64,000 nucleotides of DNA. Source: Streptomyces aureoverticillatus (GTDB taxonomy: Bacteria; Actinomycetota; Actinomycetes; Streptomycetales; Streptomycetaceae). The stretch spans positions 124,001-188,000 of the forward strand of contig NZ_BMSY01000004.1 in assembly GCF_014649395.1 (NCBI RefSeq), read 5' to 3'. The notes under the pieces are model-generated. The model did not search any database. It was not told the origin of the DNA and worked only from the letters and a program-made list of their open reading frames with translations. Shown piece after piece: positions 27,927-36,858 of the stretch. The translations under genes and the position numbers were made by a program. Each line of letters starts with the position of its first letter. Position 1 is the first letter of the stretch.

Positions 27927-28812
27927 GTGGCGACCGAGGCTCGGCTGGAGGCGCTGCTGCGAGAGCTGCTCCCGCAGGTGCTGGGCGCGCTGACCCGGCG
28001 TACCGGCGACTTCGACCGGTCCGAGGACGCGGTCAGCGAGGCGCTGCCGGCGGCCGCGCAACAATGGCGGACCGAGGGCGTGCCCGCTGACCCCCGCGCC
28101 TGGCTGGTCACGGTCGCGAGCCGTCGGCTGACCGACATGTGGCGCTCGGAGTCCGCGCGGCGCCGGCGCGAGCTCAAGACCGCCGAGGAGCAGGCGCGGC
28201 TGACCGCTCCGGTGGAGTACGCCGTAGACGACACCGCCGATCTCCTCTTCCTGTGCTGTCATCCGGATCTGTCGCCGCCCTCCCAGGTGGCGCTGACCCT
28301 GAGGGCGGTCGGCGGGCTGACCACCGCCGAGATCGCGGCGGCGTTCCTGGTGCCGACCGACACCATGACGCGGCGCGCATCTCCCGCGCCAAGCAAACGG
28401 CCGCGGCGGCCGGCGGCGGGTTCGGGGTCCTCGACGCCGCGACCAGGTCCGAGTGACTGCCGAGCGTGCTGCGGGTGCTCTACCTGATCTTCAACGAGGG
28501 CTACTCGGCCGCCACCGGGACAGAGCTCGCGAGGGTGGAGCTCTCCAGCGAGGCGATCCGGCTGACCCGCCGGCTCCGGGAGAGCCTGCCGGAGCAGCCC
28601 GCCGGGCCGGCCTGACCGCCTGCGAGGAGCTGGCCCGGGAACTGGGTGATCACCACCGATGGTTCGCCGTACGCGCCCACCTGCTCGAGGACTCGGGCGA
28701 GACGCAGGCCGCGGTCCGCGCCTACCGCGCGGCGGCGCGGCGAACCGCGAGCCTGCCCGAGCGCGACTACCTCACCCGCCGCGCCGACCGACTCAGTGCT
28801 GATCCGGACTGA
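27927..28812 (+). pseudogene. ECF42-like sigma factor, multiply inactivated
   Basis: The GTG at 27927 opens region 2 (LLPQVLGALTRRTGDFDRSE, ADPRAWLVTVASRRLTDMW) and the following LLFLCCHPDL and GGLTTAEIAAAFLVP region. At about 28376 the frame shifts to RISRAKQTAAAAG, then meets TGA at 28454, continues in frame as LPSVLRVLYLIFNEGYSAAT, ends at ~28615, and the tail (ARELGDHHRWFAVRAHLLED) is in yet another frame with roughly 130 residues missing. ECF42 factors normally pair with a DGPF/YCII protein, which is the mutated gene just upstream. Confidence 0.8.
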
Positions 28813-28940
28813 CGTCCCCGTTCGCGGGCCTCGTCCAGCCGCGCGAACCGGTCGAAGACCCGCTCGCGCTCGGTTTCGGGATGCCGCGGCGGTCGTCCCG
28901 CACCGACAGCTCCACCGCGGTCTACTGTGGTGGCTGCGCG

Positions 28941-30062
28941 TCAACTCCCTGATTTTTCACCGTCGGTGTGCGGGGACATCGCGGGTAGTTCCACGGTGAT
29001 GCGGACCCCGCCGGCAGGGCGCGGGGTGAGGGTGAGTGTTCCGTCATGTGCCTGGGTGATGGTTTTGACGATGGTCAGGCCGAGGCCGACGCCTGCGTGA
29101 TCGCTGTGCAGGCGCTCAGTCCCGCGCTGGAAGGGTTCGGTGAGGGTCGAGACCTGCTGTGGGGTGAGCTGCTCGCCGGTGTTTTCGACGGTGAGCTCCA
29201 CAGTCATGGGGCGGACACTGGTCTTGACCCACACGGTGCCCTGTTCAGGCAGGTTGTGGACGATCGCGTTCTGCACGAGGTTCGTGGTCAGCTGCAGCAG
29301 AAGCGTCGGCGATCCGAGTGTGGGGGTGATGTCGCCGCTGGTCTCGATGGTGACGCCACGCCCTTCCGCGAGAGGGAGGAGCGTTTCGATGGCCTCTTCC
29401 GCCATGAGGGACAGGTCGACGGGTTCTCGGGTGAAGGACCGCAAGTTGGCGCGGCTGAGCAGGAGCAGTGCCTCGGTGAGGTCGATCGCCCGGGTGTTGA
29501 CGGCCTGGAGGCGGTCGACAAGCCGGCCGGTGTCGCGGTAGGGGTCGGTGCGGGCCGCGTCGAGAAGTGTCTTCGTGATCGCCAGCGGGGTGCGCAGTTC
29601 GTGGGAGGCGTTGGCTGCGAATCTCTGCTGTTCGGCGACGTGTGCTTCGAGCTGCGCGAGCATGGTGTCGAAGGCGTCGGCGAGTTCACGGAACTCGTCT
29701 TTGCGGCCCGGCAGCCGGATGCGGTGGGAGAGAGAGCCGTTCGCGGCCATGCGTGTGGCGTTGGTGATCCGAGTCAGCGGGGCGAGCATGCGGCCGGCAA
29801 GGAGCCATCCTCCCACGAGGCCGAACACCAGCAGGAACGCCAGTACCAGGATTCCCGCCGGTACGAAGACGACTGGACCAAAATTGCTTGGGTCGAAGAC
29901 GCGTAGGAAGTCGGACCGATCGGGGACGGCCAGGCTGTTCGACCTTCCTCGCAGAAGGAACACCCACACGGCGGCGAGCAGCAGGACGCCCGCGATCACG
30001 AGGAACCCGGCGTAACTGAGGGTGAGCTTGAGGCGGACGCTCAACCCTGGACGCCTATCCAC
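28941..30062 (-). CDS. two-component sensor histidine kinase (VanS/OmpR-partner type)
   Basis: About 373 residues. The GTG at 30062 has GGGGAG six bases upstream; an ATG at 30080 is possible. Two membrane helices (LSYAGFLVIAGVLLLAAVWV and VFVPAGILVLAFLLVFGLVG) flank a short external loop of ~30 residues. HAMP, HisKA with the phospho-His in SHELRTPLAI, then ATPase boxes N (NLVQNAIVHN), G1 (VENTGEQL) and G2 (GVGLGLTIV). The start overlaps the regulator stop by eight bases. The divergent genes code for a VanY-like carboxypeptidase and a VanJ-like protein, suggesting a cell-wall signal. Confidence 0.9.
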   Translation of the reverse strand: MDRRPGLSVRLKLTLSYAGFLVIAGVLLLAAVWVFLLRGRSNSLAVPDRSDFLRVFDPSNFGPVVFVPAGILVLAFLLVFGLVGGWLLAGRMLAPLTRITNATRMAANGSLSHRIRLPGRKDEFRELADAFDTMLAQLEAHVAEQQRFAANASHELRTPLAITKTLLDAARTDPYRDTGRLVDRLQAVNTRAIDLTEALLLLSRANLRSFTREPVDLSLMAEEAIETLLPLAEGRGVTIETSGDITPTLGSPTLLLQLTTNLVQNAIVHNLPEQGTVWVKTSVRPMTVELTVENTGEQLTPQQVSTLTEPFQRGTERLHSDHAGVGLGLTIVKTITQAHDGTLTLTPRPAGGVRITVELPAMSPHTDGEKSGS

Positions 30063-30750
30063 GCACCGCTCCCCGGTCATCGGCGCCCGGGCCTGCGTCG
30101 ATGCGGTAACCGACCCCCGGCACGGTGGCGATCAGCCAGGGCTCGCCGAGGCGTTTGCGCAGGGCCGAGACCGTGATGCGCACGGCGTTGGTGAACGGGT
30201 CCGCGTTCTCATCCCACGCTCGCTCCAGCAACTCTTCTGCGCTGACGACTCCTCCTTCGGCGGCGACGAGGACTTCGAGCACGGCGAACTGCTTCCTGGT
30301 CAGCGCGACATAGCGGCCGTCGCGGTAGACCTCACGGCGGAACGGATCCAGCCGCAGCCCTGCGATCTCTCGCACGGGCGGCCTGCTGTGCGCGCGCCGG
30401 CGGTCGAGTGCTCTGAGCCTGAGCACGAGCTCTTGCAGCTCGAAGGGCTTCGTGACGTAGTCGTCGGCGCCGAGGCCGAACCCGGTGGCCTTGTCGTCGA
30501 GCCGGTCGGCCGCGGTGAGCATGAGGATCGGCATGCCGCTGCCGGAGGCGACGATGCTTTGGGCGATCTCGTCACCGGACGGTCCGGGAATGTCGCGGTC
30601 GAGGACGGCGATGTCGTACGTGTTGATGCTCAGCAACTCCAGAGCCGTGTCCCCGTCACCCGCGATGTCGGCCGCGATCGCTTCGAGGCGCAGGCCATCG
30701 CGGATGGCTTCTGCCATGTAGGGCTCGTCCTCGACGATCAACACACGCAT
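30055..30750 (-). CDS. OmpR/PhoB-family response regulator
   Basis: 231 residues. The receiver domain has the acidic pair in IVEDEP, the phospho-Asp in VLDRDIPG, Thr in MLTAAD and Lys in VTKPFEL. The winged-helix DNA-binding domain follows: LTRKQFAVLEVLVAAEGGVV, ELLERAWDE, VRITVSALRKRL, VPGVGYRI. It is the first gene of the operon with the kinase. A direct repeat in the short divergent intergenic region is a candidate binding site. Confidence 0.92.
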   Translation of the reverse strand: MRVLIVEDEPYMAEAIRDGLRLEAIAADIAGDGDTALELLSINTYDIAVLDRDIPGPSGDEIAQSIVASGSGMPILMLTAADRLDDKATGFGLGADDYVTKPFELQELVLRLRALDRRRAHSRPPVREIAGLRLDPFRREVYRDGRYVALTRKQFAVLEVLVAAEGGVVSAEELLERAWDENADPFTNAVRITVSALRKRLGEPWLIATVPGVGYRIDAGPGADDRGAVRG

Positions 30751-30770
30751 GCTCCGAGGCTACGAGCAGG

Positions 30771-30811
30771 CACATATGGTCGGCATATCGAAAACCACAT
30801 ACGTGTCGGCA
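30771..30811. promoter_or_regulatory. direct repeat between the regulator and vanY-like genes
   Basis: CACATATGGTCGGCA at 30771-30785 and CACATACGTGTCGGCA at 30796-30811, start-to-start offset 25 bases. Tandem direct repeats of this kind are typical OmpR-family binding sites. They lie between starts 30750 and 30837. Confidence 0.45.
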
Positions 30812-30836
30812 ACACCGCGCTGTCTTGACTGACGGC

Positions 30837-31448
30837 ATGAATCGAACCCCACCTTTAGCACGAACAACGACCCGCGGGATTCAATGGCTCCTCGTCGTCG
30901 GCCTGATAGTCGTCGCGGCAGTGATCACCGCGGCCCTCGGCCACCAGTGGTCGAAGTCCTCGCATGCGGATCGCGGTGAGCACCGTGGTGCGCTCGGCGA
31001 GGCCGGCGGCGTCGTCCCCGACGGCGTGACGGTCTTGGACGACGCGATTCCGGCGGTCACCAACCTCGATCCGGATCTGCTCAAGGCCCTCCGCCAGGCT
31101 GCGACGACCGCCGCGGGCGACGGACTCGAGTTCTACGTGAACAGCGGCTGGCGTTCCCCGGAGTATCAGACGCAGCTTCTTCGCGAGGCGGTCTCCAAGT
31201 ACGGGTCGGAAGACGAGGCCGCCCGATGGGTGGCCACCCCGACGACGTCTCCGCACGTGTCGGGGGACGCGGTCGACATCGGGCGCTCCGACGCGACGGC
31301 GTGGCTGTCCGAGCATGGCGCCGAGTACGGCCTGTGCCAGATCTACAAGAACGAACCCTGGCACTACGAACTGCGCGCCAACGCGACCGATCGTGGTTGC
31401 CCGCCTATGTATGCCGACCCCACCCAGGACCCGAGGATGCAGCAGTGA
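30837..31448 (+). CDS. VanY-like D-alanyl-D-alanine carboxypeptidase (M15)
   Basis: 203 residues. One N-terminal membrane anchor (WLLVVGLIVVAAVITAALG) leaves the catalytic domain outside. Zinc and catalytic motifs of the M15B family are complete: SGWRSPEYQ, SPHVSGDAVDIG (SxHxxGxAxD) and EPWHYEL (ExWHxE). It trims the terminal D-Ala from peptidoglycan precursors or stems, which lowers glycopeptide binding. It is divergent from an OmpR-type two-component pair and followed 24 bases later by the VanJ-like gene. Confidence 0.88.
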   Translation: MNRTPPLARTTTRGIQWLLVVGLIVVAAVITAALGHQWSKSSHADRGEHRGALGEAGGVVPDGVTVLDDAIPAVTNLDPDLLKALRQAATTAAGDGLEFYVNSGWRSPEYQTQLLREAVSKYGSEDEAARWVATPTTSPHVSGDAVDIGRSDATAWLSEHGAEYGLCQIYKNEPWHYELRANATDRGCPPMYADPTQDPRMQQ

Positions 31449-31472
31449 CCGGCCGTGAACAAGGACAGACGA

Positions 31473-32551
31473 TGACGCAGGTGGACACGGCGGAGACCGG
31501 GCAGGGCGACGCCGACCGCCGGGCTGCCGGAACCGGTGCCTGGCGCGCGCGCATCCGGCGGTGGATCCGTGTCGGGTCCCGGCCGGAACCCTGGAAGCGC
31601 GGGCCGGTGCTCGCGGCGCTGGCACTGCTTCTGGGCCTGTTCATGCTGTTGCACGCGGAGATCCCCAACCGGACCGGTGGCCTCGGCAGCCTGGTGGAGA
31701 CCTTCCTGCCGTGGTTCGGTCTCTTCGTCCCGGTGCTCCTGGCCGGGGCGCTGTGGCGCCGCTCCGCCTCCGCGGTGGTCGCGCTGCTGCTGCCGGTCAC
31801 GGTGTGGCTGAACCTCTTCGGCGGGCTGCTCGCCGACAAGTCCCACCCGGGCGGTGACCTCACCGTGGTCAGCCACAACGTCGGCGCCGACAACCCCGAC
31901 CCGGTCGACACCGCCCGCGACCTGGCCGCCTCCCATGCGGACGTGCTGGCACTGGAGGAGATCACCCCGCAGGCCCGGGGCACGTACGAGAAGGAGCTGG
32001 CGAAGGCATACCCGCACCACACTGCGCAGGGCACGGTCGGGCTGTGGAGCAAGCTGCCGCTGTCCGACACCCAGCCGGTCGACATCGCGATGGACTACGG
32101 GCCGCTGGGGGACACCAAGCCGCGCGACGTCAAGTTGGCCTACAACCGGGCGCTGCGCGCCACGGTGACCACCGACCACGGACCGCTGGCGGTGTACGTG
32201 GCCCACCTGGGGTCCGTACGCGTGAATACCAGGGCGGGCTTTTGGACCGACTCGCGAGACCGAAACGCCCAGGCGCTCGGTAAGGCCATCGCCGCCGAGC
32301 AGAACAAGCGGGTGGTGCTGCTCGGCGACCTGAACGGCACCGTGGACGACCGCGCGTTGGCCGGCATCACCTCGCAGCTGCGCTCGGTCCAGGACGTGGC
32401 AGGGGACGGCTTCGGCTTCAGCTGGCCGGCGAAGTTCCCGATCGCGCGGATCGACCAGATCCTGGTCCGTGGCGTGGAGCCGAAGAGCTCGTGGGTGCTG
32501 CCGGCCACCGGCAGCGACCACCTGCCGGTGGCGGCCGGAATCAGCTGGTGA
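31473..32551 (+). CDS. VanJ-like membrane endonuclease/exonuclease/phosphatase-fold protein
   Basis: 359 residues from the ATG at 31473, with AAGGACAG upstream. Three hydrophobic helices (VLAALALLLGLFMLLHA, LPWFGLFVPVLLAGAL, VVALLLPVTVWLNLFGG) precede an EEP domain with all metal and catalytic motifs: SHNVGADN, LALEEI, VYVAHLG, LLGDLNG, RIDQILV, GSDHLPV. The layout matches VanJ of Streptomyces coelicolor, a teicoplanin-resistance protein with an extracytoplasmic EEP domain. Its position after vanY-like and a two-component pair strengthens the link. The exact substrate cannot be read from sequence. Confidence 0.8.
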
Positions 32552-32713
32552 ACCCCCGCAAATCCGGCTGGCGGAGGGCGTCGGTTGACGAAGCCGTCCC
32601 CAGCGCCACGGAGACCGGACTGGTCTCCGAGCAGGGCCACCGCGAGTTGGTTCGCCGCACTCGCGGGGACCAGGACCAGGCCGGCCACCGCCTGGCGGCC
32701 TGAAGTCCCCGGT

Positions 32714-33478
32714 TCAGCACGGCTCGGAGAGGAAAGCGATGACCGCATCGGCGAAGAGGTCTGGCACATCGTGGTGCACGACGTGACCGGCAGGCAGTTC
32801 GACACGGCGGATACTGCCGGACCGGCGGGCGACCATGTCGCGGGCGTGCTCGGCCGCCAGCTCATCGCTGTGGGTTCCATGGACCAGCAGTGTGGGGCAG
32901 GACACCGATATCCAGTCGTTCCAGTGATCACCGTTGAGCGCCTTCTGGGACGCCACTGTGTCAGCGACGTCGAAGGAGAACCCCCAGCCCTGATCTGTCT
33001 GACGGAAGGAACACTCCAGATAAGGTGCCGCCGCCCCCAGAGCCGCGGCCAGGACCTCCCGGGACGGTGCGACGCCGGGAAGACGCGTGGTGAACGACCA
33101 GTCGCAGTCCACTACCGCACCGACGTCCTCGACGATCAGCTTGCTGACCATGTCCGGGAACCGGGCCGCGAACTGATAGGCATTCACCCCGCCCAGGGAA
33201 TGTCCCAGCACCGCCACCGGGCCGACTTCCAGATGCCGGTGAAAGGCCGCTACGTCGGCTACGTACTCGTACCGCTCGTAGCTGTGAGCGCGGTCTGACT
33301 CTCCATGCCCGCGCTGATCGAGCGCGATCACTCTCCACTGTGGAGCCAGCGCCGCGGCCAACGGCGCAAACGTCGACGCTTCGTTGTAATGCCCGTGCAG
33401 GGCCAGAAGCGGCCTACCGAGACCCCCAAAGTCCAGATACGACAGTCTCCGACCACCCGCCATGAAGAATCTACGCAT
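32714..33478 (-). CDS. alpha/beta hydrolase
   Basis: 254 residues from the ATG at 33478. LLALHGHYNEAST, ALDQRGHGESDR, nucleophile elbow GHSLGGV, VDCDWSF, LLVHGTHSDE and catalytic His in PAGHVVHHDVP. The cap region is of ordinary length. The substrate is unknown. The longer open frame to 34087 has no support because it overlaps the DoxX gene. Confidence 0.85.
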   Translation of the reverse strand: MRRFFMAGGRRLSYLDFGGLGRPLLALHGHYNEASTFAPLAAALAPQWRVIALDQRGHGESDRAHSYERYEYVADVAAFHRHLEVGPVAVLGHSLGGVNAYQFAARFPDMVSKLIVEDVGAVVDCDWSFTTRLPGVAPSREVLAAALGAAAPYLECSFRQTDQGWGFSFDVADTVASQKALNGDHWNDWISVSCPTLLVHGTHSDELAAEHARDMVARRSGSIRRVELPAGHVVHHDVPDLFADAVIAFLSEPC

Positions 33479-33681
33479 GGTGTGGACAGTAGGGGAAAGC
33501 CCTGACACTGGTCGGCTGACCGGCGCCCTGTCGTGGGCCCTGCCAGTCGACGGCTTCGGCTGCTGGCGACAATCGATCGATGAGCAACGTAGATGCCGTC
33601 CCTGAACGCCGACGAGCGCACCACGCCTCGTGAGGTCAGGGCATAACTGCGGCTCTGGCAATCGGTCGCCACGCATCGGCG

Positions 33682-34053
33682 TCAGGTCACGGATCTGGCC
33701 ACTGCGACCGCCCAGGCGATGTACAGGACGTTCACCACCAGCCGGGCCACCGCACCGGCCGGCCGCTCCAGCAGCCTGGGCCGGTCCGGCCGCGCGCGAC
33801 GCAGCGCGTCCACGTGGGACACCAGGTAACAGGTGATCAGGACGGCGGCGGCCCAGCCCCCGACCCGCCTGCTGCACGGAACCAGCACCAGCGCACCCAC
33901 CACGACCTCCGCCGCCCCACTGACGGCCACGAGGAGCCGCTCCCGGCGGAGCCATGCGGGTATCAGCATGCGGAAGTAGCCGGGGGCCAGAAAATGCATG
34001 ACCCCCGTGACGACCAGGAACATCGACAAGGCGACGGCAGCGATAGCGTGCAT
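33682..34053 (-). CDS. DoxX-like four-helix membrane protein
   Basis: 123 residues with four hydrophobic helices: ALSMFLVVTGVMHFLAP, VAVSGAAEVVVGALVLVP, GGWAAAVLITCYLVSHV and VVNVLYIAWAVAVA. The VMHFLAPGYF segment is typical of the DoxX/DoxD superfamily. Its start is only six bases from that of the divergent AraC-type regulator, so the two share a very compact promoter region or one start is misplaced. Confidence 0.75.
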   Translation of the reverse strand: MHAIAAVALSMFLVVTGVMHFLAPGYFRMLIPAWLRRERLLVAVSGAAEVVVGALVLVPCSRRVGGWAAAVLITCYLVSHVDALRRARPDRPRLLERPAGAVARLVVNVLYIAWAVAVARSVT

Positions 34054-34059
34054 GGCACG

Positions 34060-34830
34060 ATGATCCGTTCACCTCACGCCTGGACACTTGAACAAAACGA
34101 TCGCCGCACAGTCTTCGCCTCCGGCACCGAAGCCACGATGTTCGCCGAGTCCCGCCCTTTCCGCGTCGCCCATCACCGGCTGCCCGCGTGGAAAGCCGTG
34201 CTGCCGATCGGCGGCCACGCCCAACTCCTCCAGCCGGGACGGCCCATGGTGACGGCGCCCGGGCTGATCGTTCCGCCCCAACTGGCCCACATCTGTGCGG
34301 CGACCTCGCCCTACATCGCCCTATTCATCGACCCCTGGCTGTTGCCGTCCCGCCCGGGGCCGATACCGCTTGATGCAGGCGAGGTCCGCCGCTTGCTCGC
34401 CGCGCTCGGCACCACCGATTTCGACGGCCCCGGCACCTGCGTGGACCTGGCCGCCGGATACACCGAGCTGCGGACACTCGCTGGGCGCCCGACCCCGCTC
34501 GATCCGAGAGTCGCCCACGCTGTCGACCTGTGCACGTTGCGCGATCCGGACATGCCCATCGCCTCCATCTCCAACGAGATCGGCCTGTCGGCCCCTCGGC
34601 TGCGCGCCCTGGTCCGGCAGGACGTGGGCATCGCGCTTACTCGCCTGCGCCGATGGGGCAGGCTCCGCACCGCGATCGCCGCCCTGCCGGATTCGACCGC
34701 CGCCCTGGCCGCAGCCACCGCAGGCTTCGCCGACCAGGCCCACCTCACCCGCACTGCGCGGGACTTCATCGGGCGTACGCCTGCCTCCTTCAGGGTGGGC
34801 ACGCACAGCAGCTTCGGGTTGCCGCCGTAG
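34060..34830 (+). CDS. AraC-family regulator, C-terminus replaced by IS debris
   Basis: 256 residues. The N-terminal cupin-like half (LPIGGHAQLLQPG, PGLIVPPQLAHIC) is followed by two HTH motifs of the AraC DNA-binding domain (IASISNEIGLSAPRLRALV and AAATAGFADQAHLTRTARD) and the final FIGRTPASFR. The last ~11 residues (after SFR) come from the opposite strand of an IS701-type transposase remnant, so the native end has been lost. DNA binding is probably still possible. It is divergent from the DoxX gene. Confidence 0.75.
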   Translation: MIRSPHAWTLEQNDRRTVFASGTEATMFAESRPFRVAHHRLPAWKAVLPIGGHAQLLQPGRPMVTAPGLIVPPQLAHICAATSPYIALFIDPWLLPSRPGPIPLDAGEVRRLLAALGTTDFDGPGTCVDLAAGYTELRTLAGRPTPLDPRVAHAVDLCTLRDPDMPIASISNEIGLSAPRLRALVRQDVGIALTRLRRWGRLRTAIAALPDSTAALAAATAGFADQAHLTRTARDFIGRTPASFRVGTHSSFGLPP

Positions 34831-35368
34831 ACCTCGTCGCCTGCGACCCAGCCCACGCGGTGCCCAGCATCCAGGAACCGGCCGATCATCCGGGCGGCCA
34901 GGTCCGGCTTGGTCGCGAAGACGGTGTCCGCGCCCAGGCCCGCGGCCCGGCAGCGGTCCGGATCCGCAGTCCACGAGCGCGGAATGTACAGCCCACGGTC
35001 CACCGCCGCGTGCCCGCGCCCTCCCGCGTAGACGAGGTAGAGGGCGACCTGCGCGTTCTCGATCCTCCCGGCGGTTCCGGTGTAGCTGGCGCTGGACCCC
35101 GACGGTGTGCGTGCCCTTCTTCACGTCCCCGGTCTCGTCGACCACCAGCACCGCGTCTCGTCGTGCAGAGGCTCCAGCACGTACTCACACACGTCATGAC
35201 GCACGCGGTCGGCATCCCACCGGGCCCGGCCGAGCAGGTGCCGCATGCCCTCCGGACTCGCCTCCCCGGCCCACTCGGCGATCGACCAGCAGTTCTTGCG
35301 CGGCAGGTCCGACAGCGGCCCCAGCACCAAGTCCTTCACCCGGCGCCGGGGCTCAACCGCGCGAACCG
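34797..35368 (-). pseudogene. IS701-type transposase remnant
   Basis: Minus-strand pieces in several frames: PLSDLPRKNCWSIAEWAGEA and HLLGRARWDADRVRHDV, then LVVDETGDVKKGTHTVGVQR, then YIPRSWTADPDRCRAAGLG and RMIGRFLDAGHRVGWVAGDE. These follow the order of an IS701-family transposase N-terminal and central region, with at least two frameshifts and no C-terminal third. Insertion or deletion of this element trimmed the AraC gene on its left. Confidence 0.8.
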
Positions 35369-36513
35369 GCCCGCCGGCAGAGTTCCTGGCCCACGAGTGT
35401 GGTCATGGCCTGCTGGGTTTTCTGGCCGCCGTCACTGGTGACGTACACCACGGCGGTCCGGGCCCCGTCTCGGGTGGCGCCGCCCCAGGTGACATAGCCG
35501 AGGAGTTCGCCCCGGTGGCCGAAGTAGCTGCCGCCACAGGGCAACGGGATCTCGGCAAGACCGAGTCCATACCTCACGCCCAGGTCGGGCAGCGCGGGCA
35601 TGGTGGTCGTCATCTCGTCGAGCTGCGCCGGAGCCAGCAGACGGCCGCCGAGCAGCGCGGCGTAGAACTGGTTCATTTCATGCGCGGTGCTGATGATCGA
35701 GCCGGAGCCGACGGCCATACTCGAATTGAGCACCGTGACGTCGGTGCCGGTGCCGGTGTCGAACGCGGCGTAGCCCTGGGCGTGCGGGCCCAGGATGAAC
35801 GGGAAGGCGCCGGGCGTACTGGTGTCCCTCAGGCCCAGCGGGCGGATGATCCGGTCCTTCACCTCGCGTGCCCAACTCCGGCCGGTGACCTTGTGGATGA
35901 TCATCGCGGCGAGAATGTAGTTGGTGTTGGAGTACGACCAGCCGGCGCCCGGGGAGGACTTGGCAGGGTGCCGCATCGCCAGACCCACCAACTCCTCGGG
36001 GGTGTACGTGCGGAACCGCTCGGCCCGATAGCCGTCCGCGCTGTTCAACGCGGGTATCTCCGGCTTGACATCAGGGATGCCGCTGGTGTGCTGCAGCAGC
36101 TGCCGCACGGTGATCTGGCCGCCGTCGTTGCCGTTGCCCCGGACCACTCCCGGCAGCCACCGCTCGACGGTGTCCTCCAGGGACATTCGCCCCTCGCCGA
36201 CGAGTTGCAGCACAACCGTGGCGGTGAAGGTCTTGGTGGCACTGCCGATCCGGAACCTGCCGTCCCGCGGCATCGGTCTCGTTGTGTTCATCGCGGCCGT
36301 CCCGGCGTACGCGCTTTCGCGTGTGTCCGGTGACGTCACCTCGGCGTGCACACCGACGGCCCCGGTGTCGTGGACCGCCTCCACCTGCTGTTGGAGCGGA
36401 TCGGTCGGCCGCGGCTTCGCCGCCGCCGTGGGCACGGTCGATGCGGCGAGGACGACTGTGGCCACGCTGGTCAGGGCGAGGAGACCTCGCCGACGTCTTC
36501 TTAACCCATGCAT
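35353..36513 (-). CDS. secreted serine hydrolase (class C beta-lactamase/D,D-carboxypeptidase fold)
   Basis: 386 residues with a signal peptide (hydrophobic core LLALTSVATVVLAAST, cleavage near AAAKP). Active-site motifs: SxxK as GSATKTF (~91), YxN as YSNTNY (~190), and HxG as GHRGELLGY near the C-terminus. Family members hydrolyse D-Ala peptides, esters or beta-lactams outside the cell. The gene's 3' end abuts the IS701 remnant but the domain is complete. Confidence 0.88.
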   Translation of the reverse strand: MHGLRRRRRGLLALTSVATVVLAASTVPTAAAKPRPTDPLQQQVEAVHDTGAVGVHAEVTSPDTRESAYAGTAAMNTTRPMPRDGRFRIGSATKTFTATVVLQLVGEGRMSLEDTVERWLPGVVRGNGNDGGQITVRQLLQHTSGIPDVKPEIPALNSADGYRAERFRTYTPEELVGLAMRHPAKSSPGAGWSYSNTNYILAAMIIHKVTGRSWAREVKDRIIRPLGLRDTSTPGAFPFILGPHAQGYAAFDTGTGTDVTVLNSSMAVGSGSIISTAHEMNQFYAALLGGRLLAPAQLDEMTTTMPALPDLGVRYGLGLAEIPLPCGGSYFGHRGELLGYVTWGGATRDGARTAVVYVTSDGGQKTQQAMTTLVGQELCRRAGSRG

Positions 36514-36858
36514 GATGACCCCTTCTCTGCTGAGGTTGTGCGCGTGTTCAGGGACCGCTCAGGCTGTGGCCCGCGACTGTGTCGCCCCCGGAGCCGGCGG
36601 TCGACGACCATCCCATCAGCGGAGGGGGGGATCGCCCCATCCGGCTTTCCCCCTGGCGTACCGATGCGCTGTCCTCAGGGCGGTGCCGGGGGTTACCCCC
36701 CTAAGGATGCTGAGGCTCCCCCCGGTCGGCCCCGACCGGCAAGATCACGATCTACGGCTGGAGTACAGGTATCCCTTGGATGCCAAGCTGACGCTGTGTC
36801 CGAGCGCACCGGACGGGCTGGGAGGAGAGGCAGTGAGGGAAACCAGGAAGTGGGCGCA
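36514..36858. other. divergent promoter region, no gene
   Basis: About 345 bases between two divergent starts. A run of eight G occurs near 36623, and a GGAGGAGAGG sequence at 36821-36830 precedes a GTG that is out of frame with the downstream kinase. No hairpin or operator could be fixed. Confidence 0.4.

Noticed and set aside
28941..32551. Complete vancomycin-resistance cassette
   Set aside because: No VanH, VanA or VanX-type genes are present; only VanY- and VanJ-like genes and a two-component pair.
36615..36630. G8 run as a phase-variable tract
   Set aside because: It lies in a promoter region with no interrupted reading frame across it.
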